A stretch of DNA of 64,000 bases from Planctomycetota bacterium (GCA_016200225.1 JACQFD010000022.1:62001-126000); one strand, 5' to 3'; positions 8,335 through 17,746 are shown, counted from the stretch's first letter. Made by a program: numbers and translations. The notes: generated by a model not told the origin, from the sequence alone.

Positions 8335-10077
8335 TTATAAAACCCGTTGTAGCTCTTCGAGAAACGTATTTCGGACGCGATAATTTACATTAAAGAACGT
8401 TTCCGATAGAAGCGGGAATTCATAACGATCGCCGAGGCCGCTCAACGCCGAAGCGGCGAACAGAGCAATGTCGCCTTTCATTTGTTCCCGTTCGAGAATC
8501 TTAATGAGCGGATCGATTTGATCGCGGCCGCGGCAGAGATTCAACGCGAGCGCCGCGTGTTCGCGAACGACGTCGCGCTTGTCGGTTTCAAGAACGTGGG
8601 TGAGCGAAGCTCCGGCCTTCGGCTGGCCGAAAAGGCCGATCCCGATACACAACGCACGTCGCCACAAATCAACGCGATCGGCGTCCTCCTCAAGAATTTT
8701 GATTAACTTATCGAGAACGCCTTCCGGATGAATCATGCCGACGGCAATGGCACAATAACCGCGGAAATCGGCGTTGGCGCCGCGCGCTTCGACGACTTTC
8801 ATGAGCGGCGCGACGGCTTTCGTTTCCTGTAACAAGCCGAGCGCGATTGCAAAGGATCCGCGCATGTCGTCTTCGGAATGCAGCGAAAATGCTTTTAATA
8901 ATTCGGGCGCGAACGCCTTGTCGCCGAGCAGTCCCAATCCGAGCGCCGCGAAGGATTTTACAGTTCGCGAACCGCGATTCGCGAAAGCCGCGCGCAACGC
9001 GTCGCGCGCCGCCTCGCCGCCGATGCGGCCGAGAGAAATCGCTGCAAATCCGCGCGTTTGTTCGTCGCTGTCGTTTTCGAGCGCGTTAATTAACATTTTT
9101 ACAACCGCGCGATCGCCCAGATCGCCGAGCGCCTGCGCGCACGCGCGCCGGATTTGTTCATCTTTATCGAGCATCGAGTCCACTAACAAAACGAGCGCGC
9201 TTGGATCGCCAATTCGACCGAGCGCCTGCAGGATGGCGACCTCCGCCGGCTTCGCACGTGCGGTGCGCACTTCGCGCAGCGCGCGATATCGTCCGATCAG
9301 CATCGGCGCCGTCTCGCGATCACGAAGCATTCCGAGGCCGAGAATCGCCGCAATGTAAACATCGCGCTCCGAGCCGCCGACCGTCGCGCCGTTCAGTGTC
9401 TTCTCAAGAAACTCTTTCAAAAAACGCGCGCCTTCACGCCGTCCCTGAAATCCAAGGCCGAGCGCGGCGGCCGCCCGAATGTCAATTGTAACCTCGGGAT
9501 TCATGACGAGATTCACGAGGATGGACATTACAGTTCGATCTTCGATCAGCGACATGGCAACGATCGCGTAACGGCGGGTTTCCGCCTCAGACGCGTGCTT
9601 CGCTAATTCTTCCAACATCGGAATGGACTCGCGGTTTCCGATTCGACCGAGACCCATGGCTGCCTGTCGCACGACACGGGGATCCGGCGATTTCAATGCC
9701 AGCCGCAGTGCCGGCGCGATTTTATTAAATACTTCGTCGAGTCGCACTTTGCCATCGTCGGGCGTCGGCACCGCGGAAGGAGGCAATTCCTGGAGAAATT
9801 GGCGGCGGCGGAAATCACGCGAACGTAATAATACGTCCTTATTTGTTTCAAACCAGAATTCCCAGCGATTGTAGCCTTCGAGGGCGCCCGCCGCATCATT
9901 AACACCTACGACGGGTTCTTGCGGAAATTGTGGAAATATATTATTCGGCGATGGAAATGAAAAAATGAGTTCTTCCACAGGGCCTCGATACTGGCCCTGC
10001 TTTGTGCTGGTCGAACCGTCGCCTGAAAAAACAGTCGTGATCGCGCAATAAAGCGCCGCGCATGTATGAATAAACAA
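8335..10077 (-). CDS. HEAT-repeat protein
   Basis: A 580-residue protein dominated from about residue 130 onward by HEAT/PBS-lyase-type repeats of roughly 30-35 residues; recurring units carry A--LG-IG, for example VVRQAAMGLGRIGN, ILQALGRIGDPSALVLL, ACAQALGDLGDRAVVKML and FAAISLGRIGGEAARDAL. Such repeats form protein-binding superhelices. The start is TTG at 10077: AGGAGG lies five bases upstream on the minus strand, one of the clearest Shine-Dalgarno sites in the window. The N-terminus has a hydrophobic stretch that may be an export signal. No catalytic motif is seen and the partner is unknown. Confidence 0.82.
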   Translation of the reverse strand: MFIHTCAALYCAITTVFSGDGSTSTKQGQYRGPVEELIFSFPSPNNIFPQFPQEPVVGVNDAAGALEGYNRWEFWFETNKDVLLRSRDFRRRQFLQELPPSAVPTPDDGKVRLDEVFNKIAPALRLALKSPDPRVVRQAAMGLGRIGNRESIPMLEELAKHASEAETRRYAIVAMSLIEDRTVMSILVNLVMNPEVTIDIRAAAALGLGFQGRREGARFLKEFLEKTLNGATVGGSERDVYIAAILGLGMLRDRETAPMLIGRYRALREVRTARAKPAEVAILQALGRIGDPSALVLLVDSMLDKDEQIRRACAQALGDLGDRAVVKMLINALENDSDEQTRGFAAISLGRIGGEAARDALRAAFANRGSRTVKSFAALGLGLLGDKAFAPELLKAFSLHSEDDMRGSFAIALGLLQETKAVAPLMKVVEARGANADFRGYCAIAVGMIHPEGVLDKLIKILEEDADRVDLWRRALCIGIGLFGQPKAGASLTHVLETDKRDVVREHAALALNLCRGRDQIDPLIKILEREQMKGDIALFAASALSGLGDRYEFPLLSETFFNVNYRVRNTFLEELQRVL

Positions 10078-10314
10078 GGAGTCCTCCTATCCAGGATCGG
10101 AATATCGGCGAATCGCCGCATCCAACCCAAGGACATGTATAAGTCACGGCCCTTCAATGAAAAGGTTTGGAATAAAGGTCGCCGATTCAATAAAGGCGCA
10201 CGCTTTGCCGACGCGATTGTCGGCGATTGTTAATCCGTCCCGCGCTGCCGAACGAACCGGGAAAAATCTTCCGGCCGGACATTCACGACGCTGTATTTCA
10301 GCGTCGTTCGGTAC

Positions 10315-11349
10315 TCAGTGTTTTGGTTCGTAACTCGACAGCACACCCGCAAGCGCCGTCTGATCAAAGGGGCCGAAACTCGCAAGAGCCCGGCCATGAC
10401 GCTGCCCCCAAACAACTGTAACGGCGCCAAGATTAGTATACGCAAATATCGGCGCGGCATCTGTCGCGTCCAGGAAAGGCGAATCTCCGATGAACGTATC
10501 TTTGGGATTCCCCTGTGTTACAAATAGGTGTTGCAAGCCGTCCGTAAATCGATCAACGACATAATATGCAACATGATCGCCCATATCGATGGACGTCGCC
10601 GACTGTTCGACAAATTCAAATCCGCCCGTCAGTCCCGTCGTCGCGAGCGGCGTCGGCGCTTCGGTTGGAAGATTGACTTTTTGCGGCGGATCGGGAAGCG
10701 TTCGCGGGTCCGAGGGCGTTCGTTGAAGATTACCGATCTCGATCGAGTCGTAGGTCATTTGATAGATAACCTGATCGGCCAAATCGAGTTTCTTAACCTG
10801 AAGCGGAACGCCCGACGTCGAATCGGCGTTTACAACCGTCTTGTACGCGTACGAAAACGATTGCCTTGGAATAAATGTAAACTGTATCGTCGGATGTCCC
10901 GCAATGATGTCGCCGTCTTGAACGACGCTTACATTGTAGTTTCTATCCAAAACTGACAATTGATCGATTGCGAGGTCGCGATACTTGTACGTCATTCTCC
11001 CGTGCAATGTTGCAATCAGGTCCGCACCTGGATTGGACAGAACCGCGGAATCGCCCGCATTCGAATCGCGCGATGCAATCGTCTTCAAACCAATATCAAA
11101 TCCACCGTCGTCAAAAACTTGCTCGTGCGTCACCTTACTGCCCTTGTCGGTGGCGACGCTGACGGTTCGCAATCCGCGAATTCCCGGCCGGGCATTCGAT
11201 ATCGGACACGCCGCAGTGAGCTTTTGTAACGATTCACGAACCGTCGAATCGGTGCACGCGGGCACTGCCGATAGCAACAATAATGATCCGATCAACAACC
11301 GCCCCGCGGGGAGCGGTTCCAATCGTCGATGGATCAAGGGTCGGAACAT
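10315..11349 (-). CDS. RseB/MucB-like sigma-E regulatory protein
   Basis: A 344-residue exported protein with an N-terminal hydrophobic signal (about residues 18-31, ending SAVPAC, a possible but non-canonical lipobox). The central part has the look of the MucB/RseB N-terminal lipid-binding domain, related to LolA: IAGHPTIQFTFIPRQSFSYA, then YKTVVNADSTSGVPLQVKKL and QVIYQMTYDSIEIGN match the RseB order of 'refers to rich Tyr strand, leaving group G-LPL-K, then Q-x-x-x-T'. A smaller C-terminal domain includes LASFGPF. RseB binds the periplasmic part of the anti-sigma factor and shields it from proteolysis. Third gene of sigma, anti-sigma, RseB order, 15 bases after the anti-sigma gene. Confidence 0.7.
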   Translation of the reverse strand: MFRPLIHRRLEPLPAGRLLIGSLLLLSAVPACTDSTVRESLQKLTAACPISNARPGIRGLRTVSVATDKGSKVTHEQVFDDGGFDIGLKTIASRDSNAGDSAVLSNPGADLIATLHGRMTYKYRDLAIDQLSVLDRNYNVSVVQDGDIIAGHPTIQFTFIPRQSFSYAYKTVVNADSTSGVPLQVKKLDLADQVIYQMTYDSIEIGNLQRTPSDPRTLPDPPQKVNLPTEAPTPLATTGLTGGFEFVEQSATSIDMGDHVAYYVVDRFTDGLQHLFVTQGNPKDTFIGDSPFLDATDAAPIFAYTNLGAVTVVWGQRHGRALASFGPFDQTALAGVLSSYEPKH

Positions 11350-11364
11350 GTGCAGGATTATTGG

Positions 11365-11949
11365 TTAACGCGCGGTCAGGCCCGAAAGCGGTAAGGCTTG
11401 ATTTAGTAGTACATTCGAGAGCTTGTCGCTTGGAACTTTAACTAATTTGAAGGGAACTTCGGAAAAACGCGCCGGATGATGATCGATGCTCTTGTAGATC
11501 ACGGTCGCGCCAAGCGTGAGCATGATCGACGCGGCCGCCGCGTAAACGATGCGTCGCGACGTTCGCGCACGACGAATAGCAATAAACCGGGCTGGGCTTG
11601 TGAAGTTTTTTGCGCAAACGAGAACGCGACCGTCGAGTTCGTTGGGCGTCGACGCGGGTTCGCCCCAATGTGTCAATGCGTGTTGGACAAACGCTTCGCG
11701 ATTGCCAACATTCGAAACCCGTGCGTCCAGTTCGTCTGGAGTCGCCAACTTGACGGCGGCGCCAAGCCGAAGCGCCTCGATAATCAACCGGCGATTCGCA
11801 AGGGCGACGGCGCAACTCGTGCACGCCCGCACGTGCGCGTCGAAAGTTTGTAAGGCATCCGCCCCGAGGCTGCCGTCGATTCGATCATCCAATTGATCAA
11901 GGAATCGCGCGCACCCGCTGTCGTTCGGATTGGCCATCGAGTTCGTCAT
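11365..11949 (-). CDS. zinc-finger anti-sigma factor, single membrane helix
   Basis: A 194-residue anti-sigma factor of the zf-HC2/RseA-like type. The N-terminal cytoplasmic part contains the H-x3-C-x2-C zinc motif in HVRACTSC (about residues 34-41), which holds the partner sigma factor. One membrane helix follows (IVYAAAASIMLTLGATVIY, about 132-150), leaving a short C-terminal periplasmic tail. Its ATG overlaps the sigma factor's TGA in ATGA, so the two are translationally coupled. The RseB-like gene downstream suggests control by regulated proteolysis, as in the RpoE system; that mechanism is inferred. Confidence 0.85.
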   Translation of the reverse strand: MTNSMANPNDSGCARFLDQLDDRIDGSLGADALQTFDAHVRACTSCAVALANRRLIIEALRLGAAVKLATPDELDARVSNVGNREAFVQHALTHWGEPASTPNELDGRVLVCAKNFTSPARFIAIRRARTSRRIVYAAAASIMLTLGATVIYKSIDHHPARFSEVPFKLVKVPSDKLSNVLLNQALPLSGLTAR

Positions 11950-12578
11950 ATTTCGGGGGGTCTCAGGAAATGTTTTTCACTTATTCGCAGCAGAAACGGC
12001 TCCAAGGCGGCGTGGGCTCTCGCCAAACGCGACTTAACCGTTCCTAGAGAACAATTAAGAACTTGGGCGACTTCTTCGTAAGTTAAGTTTTCGAAGTATC
12101 TTAATGTTACGATTGTGCGAAGTTTCGGGGATAGTTTTTGGATTGTCATTTGAATTTCCGCGGCAAGTTCTGCGTTCTCGGCATTCGCCATCGGCCGGGC
12201 GACGCTTTGATCGACAGGGGTGTATCCGCTACGTTCGGGGTTCCGTTGCGGATCATCTGTTAACAAATCGAGCGACGCCGTGTTTTTCATTGCTGATCGA
12301 CGGCACAAATCGATACTTGCATTGACTGCGATTCGATAAACCCAGCTGGAAAACTTTGACTGAAATCGGAAGTCCTTAATCTTTCGATTCAATATAAAAA
12401 AAGTTTCCTGCGAGGCATCTAACGCATCGGCCGGATTTCCAGTTATGCGATATGCAACACTGTAAACGCGGTCGCGAAACATCAAATAGAGTTCGCCGAA
12501 TGCCGACTCGAACTCTTCGCCTTTTGCGCTTTGGCAGCGACGAATAAGTTCAGTGTCGTCGGTACTCAACGGACGCAC
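11946..12578 (-). CDS. ECF RNA polymerase sigma factor (RpoE-like)
   Basis: A 210-residue extracytoplasmic-function sigma factor. Region 2 is seen in FGELYLMFRDRVYSVAYRIT with the ALDASQETFF core-binding segment and KFSSWVYRIAVNASIDLCRR promoter-melting helix; region 4 in KLSPKLRTIVTLRYFENLTY followed by the helix-turn-helix EEVAQVLNCSLGTVKSRLAR. It lacks regions 1 and 3, as expected. It leads an operon with its zinc-finger anti-sigma factor (4-base overlap) and an RseB-like protein, so it probably answers an envelope signal. Target promoters, including its own, cannot be read with confidence. Confidence 0.92.
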   Translation of the reverse strand: MRPLSTDDTELIRRCQSAKGEEFESAFGELYLMFRDRVYSVAYRITGNPADALDASQETFFILNRKIKDFRFQSKFSSWVYRIAVNASIDLCRRSAMKNTASLDLLTDDPQRNPERSGYTPVDQSVARPMANAENAELAAEIQMTIQKLSPKLRTIVTLRYFENLTYEEVAQVLNCSLGTVKSRLARAHAALEPFLLRISEKHFLRPPEI

Positions 12579-12659
12579 GTTGGACGGGTTTGCCAGAAGG
12601 GAGGTTCCGTGAACCTTTGCACCTTTTTGATGGGGAACTGCAAGTCATGAATAATGAAC

Positions 12660-12690
12660 AAAAAAGGCCTTTCGAACTGTCGAAAGGCCT
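12660..12690 (-). terminator. intrinsic terminator of the calcium-binding-repeat gene
   Basis: A perfect 11-bp stem (AGGCCTTTCGA/TCGAAAGGCCT) with a 4-base loop is followed on the minus strand by six T residues (12660-12665). It lies about 70 bases after the stop at 12763 and before the sigma factor gene, so it separates the two minus-strand units. Confidence 0.85.
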
Positions 12691-12762
12691 GATTTTCTAC
12701 CGATTTCCCGCAGACGTGAATTCCTGCGTCCGCGTCGTCCAGATTCGATTCCCGATTCCGGA

Positions 12763-13776
12763 TTACTTGCACATGCCGAGAACACAAGGATCAACGATGC
12801 GGAAGACTCGACCCACCATTTCAGCACAGGCGACGGGATTGCAAACGGTTCCCTGTTGTTCAACGCAATTGGCGGAAACTCCCTGAAGCACCAAGATCGC
12901 GCCGAACTCCACGCCGATCAGCGCACTTTGCACGAAGCATGCGCTATCGGGCGTCCATTCCGGCGGAAGTGAAACAGGCTCCAGCGGCTTGAAAGCGCCC
13001 GAACCGGGATTCTGAGCAGAAACATCGAGCGTCGCGAGACTTGTCATCGTGTTGTCCCACGAAGCCGTCGAAGTGCAATAAAGCAAGTCCGCGACGGTGA
13101 CATCGCCAACGGTTGTTCCAAATGCAATTGTAAACTGTGCGTAGCCGTCCGAACCCATGAGCGCACTTAATAAACTCTTCGGAAAAGAAGAATCCGTCGA
13201 GTAAACGCGCGCCGTTGGATTCACACCAACGGCCTGAGATTGGACCGCGCCTGTAAATATTAACGAATTCAGATCGACCACTTGCGGGCCGGAGAATCCA
13301 ACAACTTCAGGCGTGAATAGAAGCCCGCCCGCGTTGGAAATGGAATTGATATTACCATTGGGGACGTTGACCGCCACCACGATGTGAAAATCGGAACCGT
13401 CGACGTAAGCGAGAATCTTTGCGACCGGCACCGACATGGCCTCCGTCGATGGAAAGCTCGCTGGATTTGTAACATTTGTTCCAAAGACGGCTTCAATCAG
13501 ATCATTAACGCCGTCGCCATCGGTATCTTGATAAAGCGGCGACGAACCGAGTTGAAACTCGATGGAATCCGCCAATCCTTCCTGATCGGTGTCGACCACG
13601 GGTCCCGTCGCGCCGCCTTGGGCAAATAATAAGCGACCTTTGACGTTGTTATTGTTAAGCAACGAGACTCCACCGACAATGAATCCCGATAACAAAATCG
13701 ATACGCCGACGGCCGATGGCCAACGCCATGCGACTCGACTTGCAGAACCTGTTTTGCCTCTAAGGTGGAGTTTCAT
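12763..13776 (-). CDS. exported protein with thrombospondin type 3-like calcium-binding repeats
   Basis: About 337 residues from the ATG at 13776; the frame is open further upstream (ATG at 13815, GTG-like starts to 13971), but upstream codons run into a tandem repeat and look non-coding. A hydrophobic segment (VGVSILLSGFIVGGVSLL) near residues 23-41 is a signal or anchor. Two TSP3/EF-hand-like repeats follow: DTDQEGLADSIE and DTDGDGVNDLIEAVFGTN, which bind calcium in related proteins. The rest is beta-rich and ends in a Cys-rich tail with six Cys in the last 50 residues. Probably a surface or secreted protein; function unknown. It is terminated separately from the sigma operon. Confidence 0.7.
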   Translation of the reverse strand: MKLHLRGKTGSASRVAWRWPSAVGVSILLSGFIVGGVSLLNNNNVKGRLLFAQGGATGPVVDTDQEGLADSIEFQLGSSPLYQDTDGDGVNDLIEAVFGTNVTNPASFPSTEAMSVPVAKILAYVDGSDFHIVVAVNVPNGNINSISNAGGLLFTPEVVGFSGPQVVDLNSLIFTGAVQSQAVGVNPTARVYSTDSSFPKSLLSALMGSDGYAQFTIAFGTTVGDVTVADLLYCTSTASWDNTMTSLATLDVSAQNPGSGAFKPLEPVSLPPEWTPDSACFVQSALIGVEFGAILVLQGVSANCVEQQGTVCNPVACAEMVGRVFRIVDPCVLGMCK

Positions 13777-13940
13777 ACAAAGTTGTAAGGAACCAGAGCG
13801 GCTCGTAAACGACATTGTCTTGGACCGACTCTGCCGAAACGAAGGGCCAAACGTATCACGGAGAAAGAATGGACGACTTCGCTCAGTTAAGAATAGTCGC
13901 ACACGTTGCAATGTGGCAACCGATAAAATCCAAATTGGCG

Positions 13941-13970
13941 CACAATGCTCAACCACACAATGCTCAACCA
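13941..13970. repeat. exact tandem 15-bp repeat, two copies
   Basis: CACAATGCTCAACCA occurs twice head to tail. It lies between the calcium-binding-repeat gene (minus) and tRNA-Arg (plus), just ahead of a TTGACA at 13978-13983 that could be the -35 box of the tRNA promoter. It may be a small operator or a neutral duplication. Confidence 0.7.
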
Positions 13971-14016
13971 CTTGCGGTTGACATTTTGCAAACGTACCGT
14001 CCTTGCAAGTTCTTGA

Positions 14017-14093
<77 letters not shown>

Positions 14094-14354
14094 ATGTAAA
14101 ATTATGCAGGTTCGTTAGTTACGTTTTTTTTTGTAAAAAAATTTTGGGGCCAAGCTGCCGTAGATCGATCAATCGTACACCCAAAGGGCGCGAATTTGTG
14201 ATTTCCAAGGGACCGCGTTGAACGACGCTGCGGTCTCGCTGGGATTCTTGAGGTCGAGCGCAAATAGGATGTCGTGCCCGTTGTCCGGCCGGCCGCTGGT
14301 GCGATTGCGCGAAGACTCCCTCGCGGAGGCCGCGACAATGAGACTAATCATACC

Positions 14355-15068
14355 TTGAAACACTTCATCTTTGTCCTCACGGGCGCTGGCGTTTCGGCGG
14401 ATTCCGGAATTGTTACATTTCGGGGCGCGGGCGGACTCTGGGAAGGCTACAAAATCGAGGACGTCGCGACTCCGATGGCATGGAAGCGCGATCCCGCGCT
14501 CGTCTGGCGTTTCTATCAAATGCGCCGTGCACAATTGCCGGCTGTTCAACCGAACGACGCCCATCGCGCGCTTGCGCGGCTCGAGATCGAAGTGCGGGCA
14601 AGCGGCCATGGTTTCGCGCTCGTGACGCAGAATGTTGATAATCTTCACGAACGCGCGGGTTCGCGTCCCGTGCATATGCATGGAGAGCTGGCGAGATTTT
14701 TATGTGAACAATGCGGCCTTTCTCATGGTGATTTAACAGATTTCAGAACGGATGCATTCCGACCGTGCCCGAAATGTAAATTTCCCCGCGTCCGTCCCGA
14801 TATTGTATGGTTCGGCGAAGTGCCATATCGAATGGATTTTATTAGTGAAGCGCTCGCGTCGACGACAATTTTCATCTCCATCGGCACGAGCGGCGCCGTC
14901 GATCCCGCCGCCGGATTTCTGAAGGAAGCGCGCTCGCGCGGCGCCAGAACCATTGTTCATTCGCTCGACGAGCCCGGAAATCTCAGTTCGCGCGACGAGT
15001 TCCTTCCCGGGAACGCGTCGGAAGTGGTGCCGCGTCTCGTCGATGATTTATTAAGATCGCTTTCGTAG
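14355..15068 (+). CDS. NAD-dependent protein deacylase, sirtuin class III (CobB-like)
   Basis: Removes acyl groups from protein lysines using NAD. Seen from residue 5: GAGVSADSGI (NAD binding), TQNVDNLHERAG, the catalytic HGE, zinc ligands CEQC and CPKC, RPDIVWFGE, and ISIGTSG. FYQMRRAQL contains the Tyr-x-x-Arg pair that class III sirtuins use to hold succinyl or malonyl groups, so desuccinylation is likely. A TTG at 14355 gives 237 residues, the usual length. GTG at 14274 would add 27 residues with no sirtuin similarity. A six-codon ATG reading frame with GGAGG ahead (14338-14358) ends overlapping this TTG, which may couple translation. Confidence 0.85.
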   Translation: MKHFIFVLTGAGVSADSGIVTFRGAGGLWEGYKIEDVATPMAWKRDPALVWRFYQMRRAQLPAVQPNDAHRALARLEIEVRASGHGFALVTQNVDNLHERAGSRPVHMHGELARFLCEQCGLSHGDLTDFRTDAFRPCPKCKFPRVRPDIVWFGEVPYRMDFISEALASTTIFISIGTSGAVDPAAGFLKEARSRGARTIVHSLDEPGNLSSRDEFLPGNASEVVPRLVDDLLRSLS

Positions 15069-15074
15069 AATAGA

Positions 15075-16235
15075 TTATTTACTTTTAGACTCTTCGACGA
15101 CTTCCGCGAACAACGCTAATTTTCTTTGAAATAACGCTTCTTTATCAAATTCCACCATCCTCTCGCGCGATTTCGCGGAGAACGCGTTCGCAAGATCCGG
15201 ATTCGACGCTATTTCGCGCACGGCGCGGACAATGGCGTCGACGTCGTTGAAACCCGCCGTAAAACCATTCACTCCATCGGCGACGAGCTCCGGGTTCCCG
15301 CATACGTTAGACGCTACAATTGGACATCCCACGTACATGACTTCGAGCAGCGTGTGCGAAAGCCCCTCGTAATTTGAATTTAATATAAACACGTCGGCCG
15401 ATTTAATATATTCGATCACCTTCGCATGCGGCACGTTGCCGGCCCATTGGACGCGAGCCTCGACTCCAAGTTCGCGGGCGAGGCGGCCCCAGTTTTCACG
15501 TTCTTCTCCGTCGCCGCATACTACAAGAACATAATTCTCGGGCAGTTTCGCGAGCGCGCGCAGGATCCCGTCCACGCCCTTCCAGATCATGAGTCTACAA
15601 ATAGTTAGTAATATTTTAGCGTCGCGGGGAAGTCCGAGCCGCTCGCGCGCCTGTTCTTTCGTGACTTCAATGACTTTCGGTCCATTATAAGCATTATAGA
15701 TCCGCACGACTTTTCGCGGATCAGTGCCGTGGGACAGAATGATTCCCTTCAAAAAATCGCTTACGGGAATGATCCGCGACGCCCACGTCCACCATCGCCG
15801 CTGGAGAAATCTTGATAATTTAACTTTCCAACCTCGGCCTTTTGTTTGGAAATCGACGATGTTCAATCCGGTCCATCCGAAACGGTGCGCGATCTCCCAC
15901 GTGCCATCGACCATCACGCGCACGACCGCCGGTTTTCCGCGCAATTTCGCCGCGAGAATGGCGAGCAACGCCAGATGTTCCTGCACATATACCAAATCCC
16001 TGTCTTTGCATTCTCGGAATATTGCAAAAAAAGACTTTAGATAACGGAGCGGAAGCGAAACGCGCGGAATGGATATAACCGGAAACGGATATCCGGTCGG
16101 ATTCGGGTCTTCACAAAACGCCACAACTTTGACATCGTGGCCGCGCTCGACGAGCCATCTGCCAATGGACGGCACATAAACGGCCGGGCCGCCGAGATCG
16201 GGCGGAAAAATGGGAGTTGTAATGAGTATTTTCAC
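15075..16235 (-). CDS. glycosyltransferase family 4
   Basis: A 386-residue retaining glycosyltransferase, probably acting on a cell-surface polysaccharide. N-terminal KILITTPIFPPDLGGPAVYV holds the GT4 Gly-Gly loop for the sugar acceptor side; the C-terminal Rossmann half has AKILLTICRLMIWKGVDGIL, VFILNSNYEGLSHTLLEVM with the E-x7-E motif of family 4, and CPIVASNVCGNPELV. The start is GTG at 16235: an upstream ATG at 16277 lies inside the radical SAM gene's 3' end. It follows that gene with 7 bases between, so both are probably in one operon, and it converges with the sirtuin gene. Confidence 0.88.
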   Translation of the reverse strand: MKILITTPIFPPDLGGPAVYVPSIGRWLVERGHDVKVVAFCEDPNPTGYPFPVISIPRVSLPLRYLKSFFAIFRECKDRDLVYVQEHLALLAILAAKLRGKPAVVRVMVDGTWEIAHRFGWTGLNIVDFQTKGRGWKVKLSRFLQRRWWTWASRIIPVSDFLKGIILSHGTDPRKVVRIYNAYNGPKVIEVTKEQARERLGLPRDAKILLTICRLMIWKGVDGILRALAKLPENYVLVVCGDGEERENWGRLARELGVEARVQWAGNVPHAKVIEYIKSADVFILNSNYEGLSHTLLEVMYVGCPIVASNVCGNPELVADGVNGFTAGFNDVDAIVRAVREIASNPDLANAFSAKSRERMVEFDKEALFQRKLALFAEVVEESKSK

Positions 16236-16242
16236 AAATGTA

Positions 16243-17697
16243 TCAATTCGGGCGCGCGGCCGGCGGCACTCTACCAAATTCCGATGATCGAAGCGCGACC
16301 GCGCCGCGTCGCGCCTCCGGAACGAGCGAACCGTAGGTTCTGTTGAAAAACCGCCAGATTCTTTGTTTCACGCGCAACCATCGGTTCCAACGCGCGCAAC
16401 TCTTTAAGATAACGGCGAGATCCCCCTCCGTGAGCGCGTTGCCGACGCGTCCCGCGAGAGGCCCGATCGCTTCGAAACTGCCGTCGCCGATTTCTCCGGC
16501 TGCGCGCGCTTTCTTATAAAACGGAGTCGTCGGATACGGAAAATGAAAGTTCGGCGCGTAGGGAATTCCGAGTCTATGATAAAACTTTAACGATGCGAGC
16601 GCGCTTGCGAACGTCTCGCCGGGAAGTCCGATAATATTATTCGGCGAAATGCGCAGTCCGATGCGTTCTCCATACGATCGATATTTTATAAACTCTTCGA
16701 CCGTCAGTTTTAGTATCTGATCCTGAATTTCCGGCGCCGCGGATTCCAGCCCCGTCTGGATCTCGACGCAGCCCGCCTGTTTCATGATATCCAACGTCTC
16801 CTCCTTCATGCCGTTTAGACGCGTTTGGCAGCGCCACGTGAGCTTTTTATTATATCCGGCCGCGATCATCGCGCCGCAGAGTTCATGCGTCCGCCTCCGG
16901 TTCAACGTAAATATTTGATCGTGAAAGAAAATCCGCCGGACTCCGTATTTATTTATTAACAAATCCAGTTCTTCCATCACGCGAGGTATCGACCGAACGC
17001 GCAACCTCGAACCGAACATCTCCTTGAAACAGTATCCGCACGGCATCGGACATCCGCGCGACGTCACGACGAGCGAAAATGGTAAATTATCATCTCCGTG
17101 TTCGCGATACCGGTCCATCGGAAGCAGATGAAACGCGGGCATCGGAAGCGCATCGAGGTCCTCGAGAGCCGCGCCGTCCCTGTTGTGTATAATATCTCCC
17201 GAAGCGTCGCGATAGGACAAATCGTCGATTTCGGCGAACTTCGAGGGCGAATCGAAAAATTGTATCAATCGGAGCAGCGGCGTCTCCGGTTCGTGCCTCG
17301 CCAGATATCTCAATTCGGGAATTTTATTAAATAACCGTTCGGGTTCCAGCGTCCCGTGCGGACCTTCGATCGCGACCGGGAATCGCACGACGCCCTTCGA
17401 TCTTAATATTTCGAAAAAATCGAAAATAAACTGAAAATCCGGTGTCGGCAACTCCCAAGCATCGTGTCGCGCGCTCGAGTATATTAGGATGTCCGGATTG
17501 GCATCAAGGGCATTGCGCGCCGTCTCTTCGAGCGTCCAACTCTGCGCGTGGCCGTCGAGAATCCTAACGTCGTGTCCGAGCTGCTCGCAGCCTGCGCCGA
17601 CGATCGCGAGACTGTACGGCTGCCATTTTCGCGTCTTTAACAAAACGCTGCCGAATCGGAACGGCGCGACGGGCGGGCTGACCAGAACGATATTCAT
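16243..17697 (-). CDS. B12-binding/radical SAM protein
   Basis: A 484-residue protein with an N-terminal cobalamin-binding-like Rossmann domain (MNIVLVSPPVAPFRFG; the DGHAQSW segment is where the B12 His loop would be) and a radical SAM barrel with the CxxxCxxC cluster motif CPMPCGYC near residues 222-229, followed by MEELDLLINKYGVRRIFFHD and the LESAAPEIQDQILK region. Proteins of this layout (BchE/HpnP-like group) methylate or rearrange lipids, tetrapyrroles or small metabolites. The glycosyltransferase downstream hints at surface polysaccharide or lipid modification. A second, related protein is encoded at 20.6-22 kb. Substrate unknown. Confidence 0.85.
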   Translation of the reverse strand: MNIVLVSPPVAPFRFGSVLLKTRKWQPYSLAIVGAGCEQLGHDVRILDGHAQSWTLEETARNALDANPDILIYSSARHDAWELPTPDFQFIFDFFEILRSKGVVRFPVAIEGPHGTLEPERLFNKIPELRYLARHEPETPLLRLIQFFDSPSKFAEIDDLSYRDASGDIIHNRDGAALEDLDALPMPAFHLLPMDRYREHGDDNLPFSLVVTSRGCPMPCGYCFKEMFGSRLRVRSIPRVMEELDLLINKYGVRRIFFHDQIFTLNRRRTHELCGAMIAAGYNKKLTWRCQTRLNGMKEETLDIMKQAGCVEIQTGLESAAPEIQDQILKLTVEEFIKYRSYGERIGLRISPNNIIGLPGETFASALASLKFYHRLGIPYAPNFHFPYPTTPFYKKARAAGEIGDGSFEAIGPLAGRVGNALTEGDLAVILKSCARWNRWLRVKQRIWRFFNRTYGSLVPEARRGAVALRSSEFGRVPPAARPN

Positions 17698-17746
17698 CGC
17701 GCTTATTAATATTGCGCCGCGAGGCGGCGCGCGGATTTTACAATAA

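Noticed and set aside
16235..16277. N-terminal extension of the GT4 glycosyltransferase to the ATG at 16277
   Set aside because: It would overlap the preceding radical SAM gene and adds no conserved residues; GTG at 16235 gives the family start.
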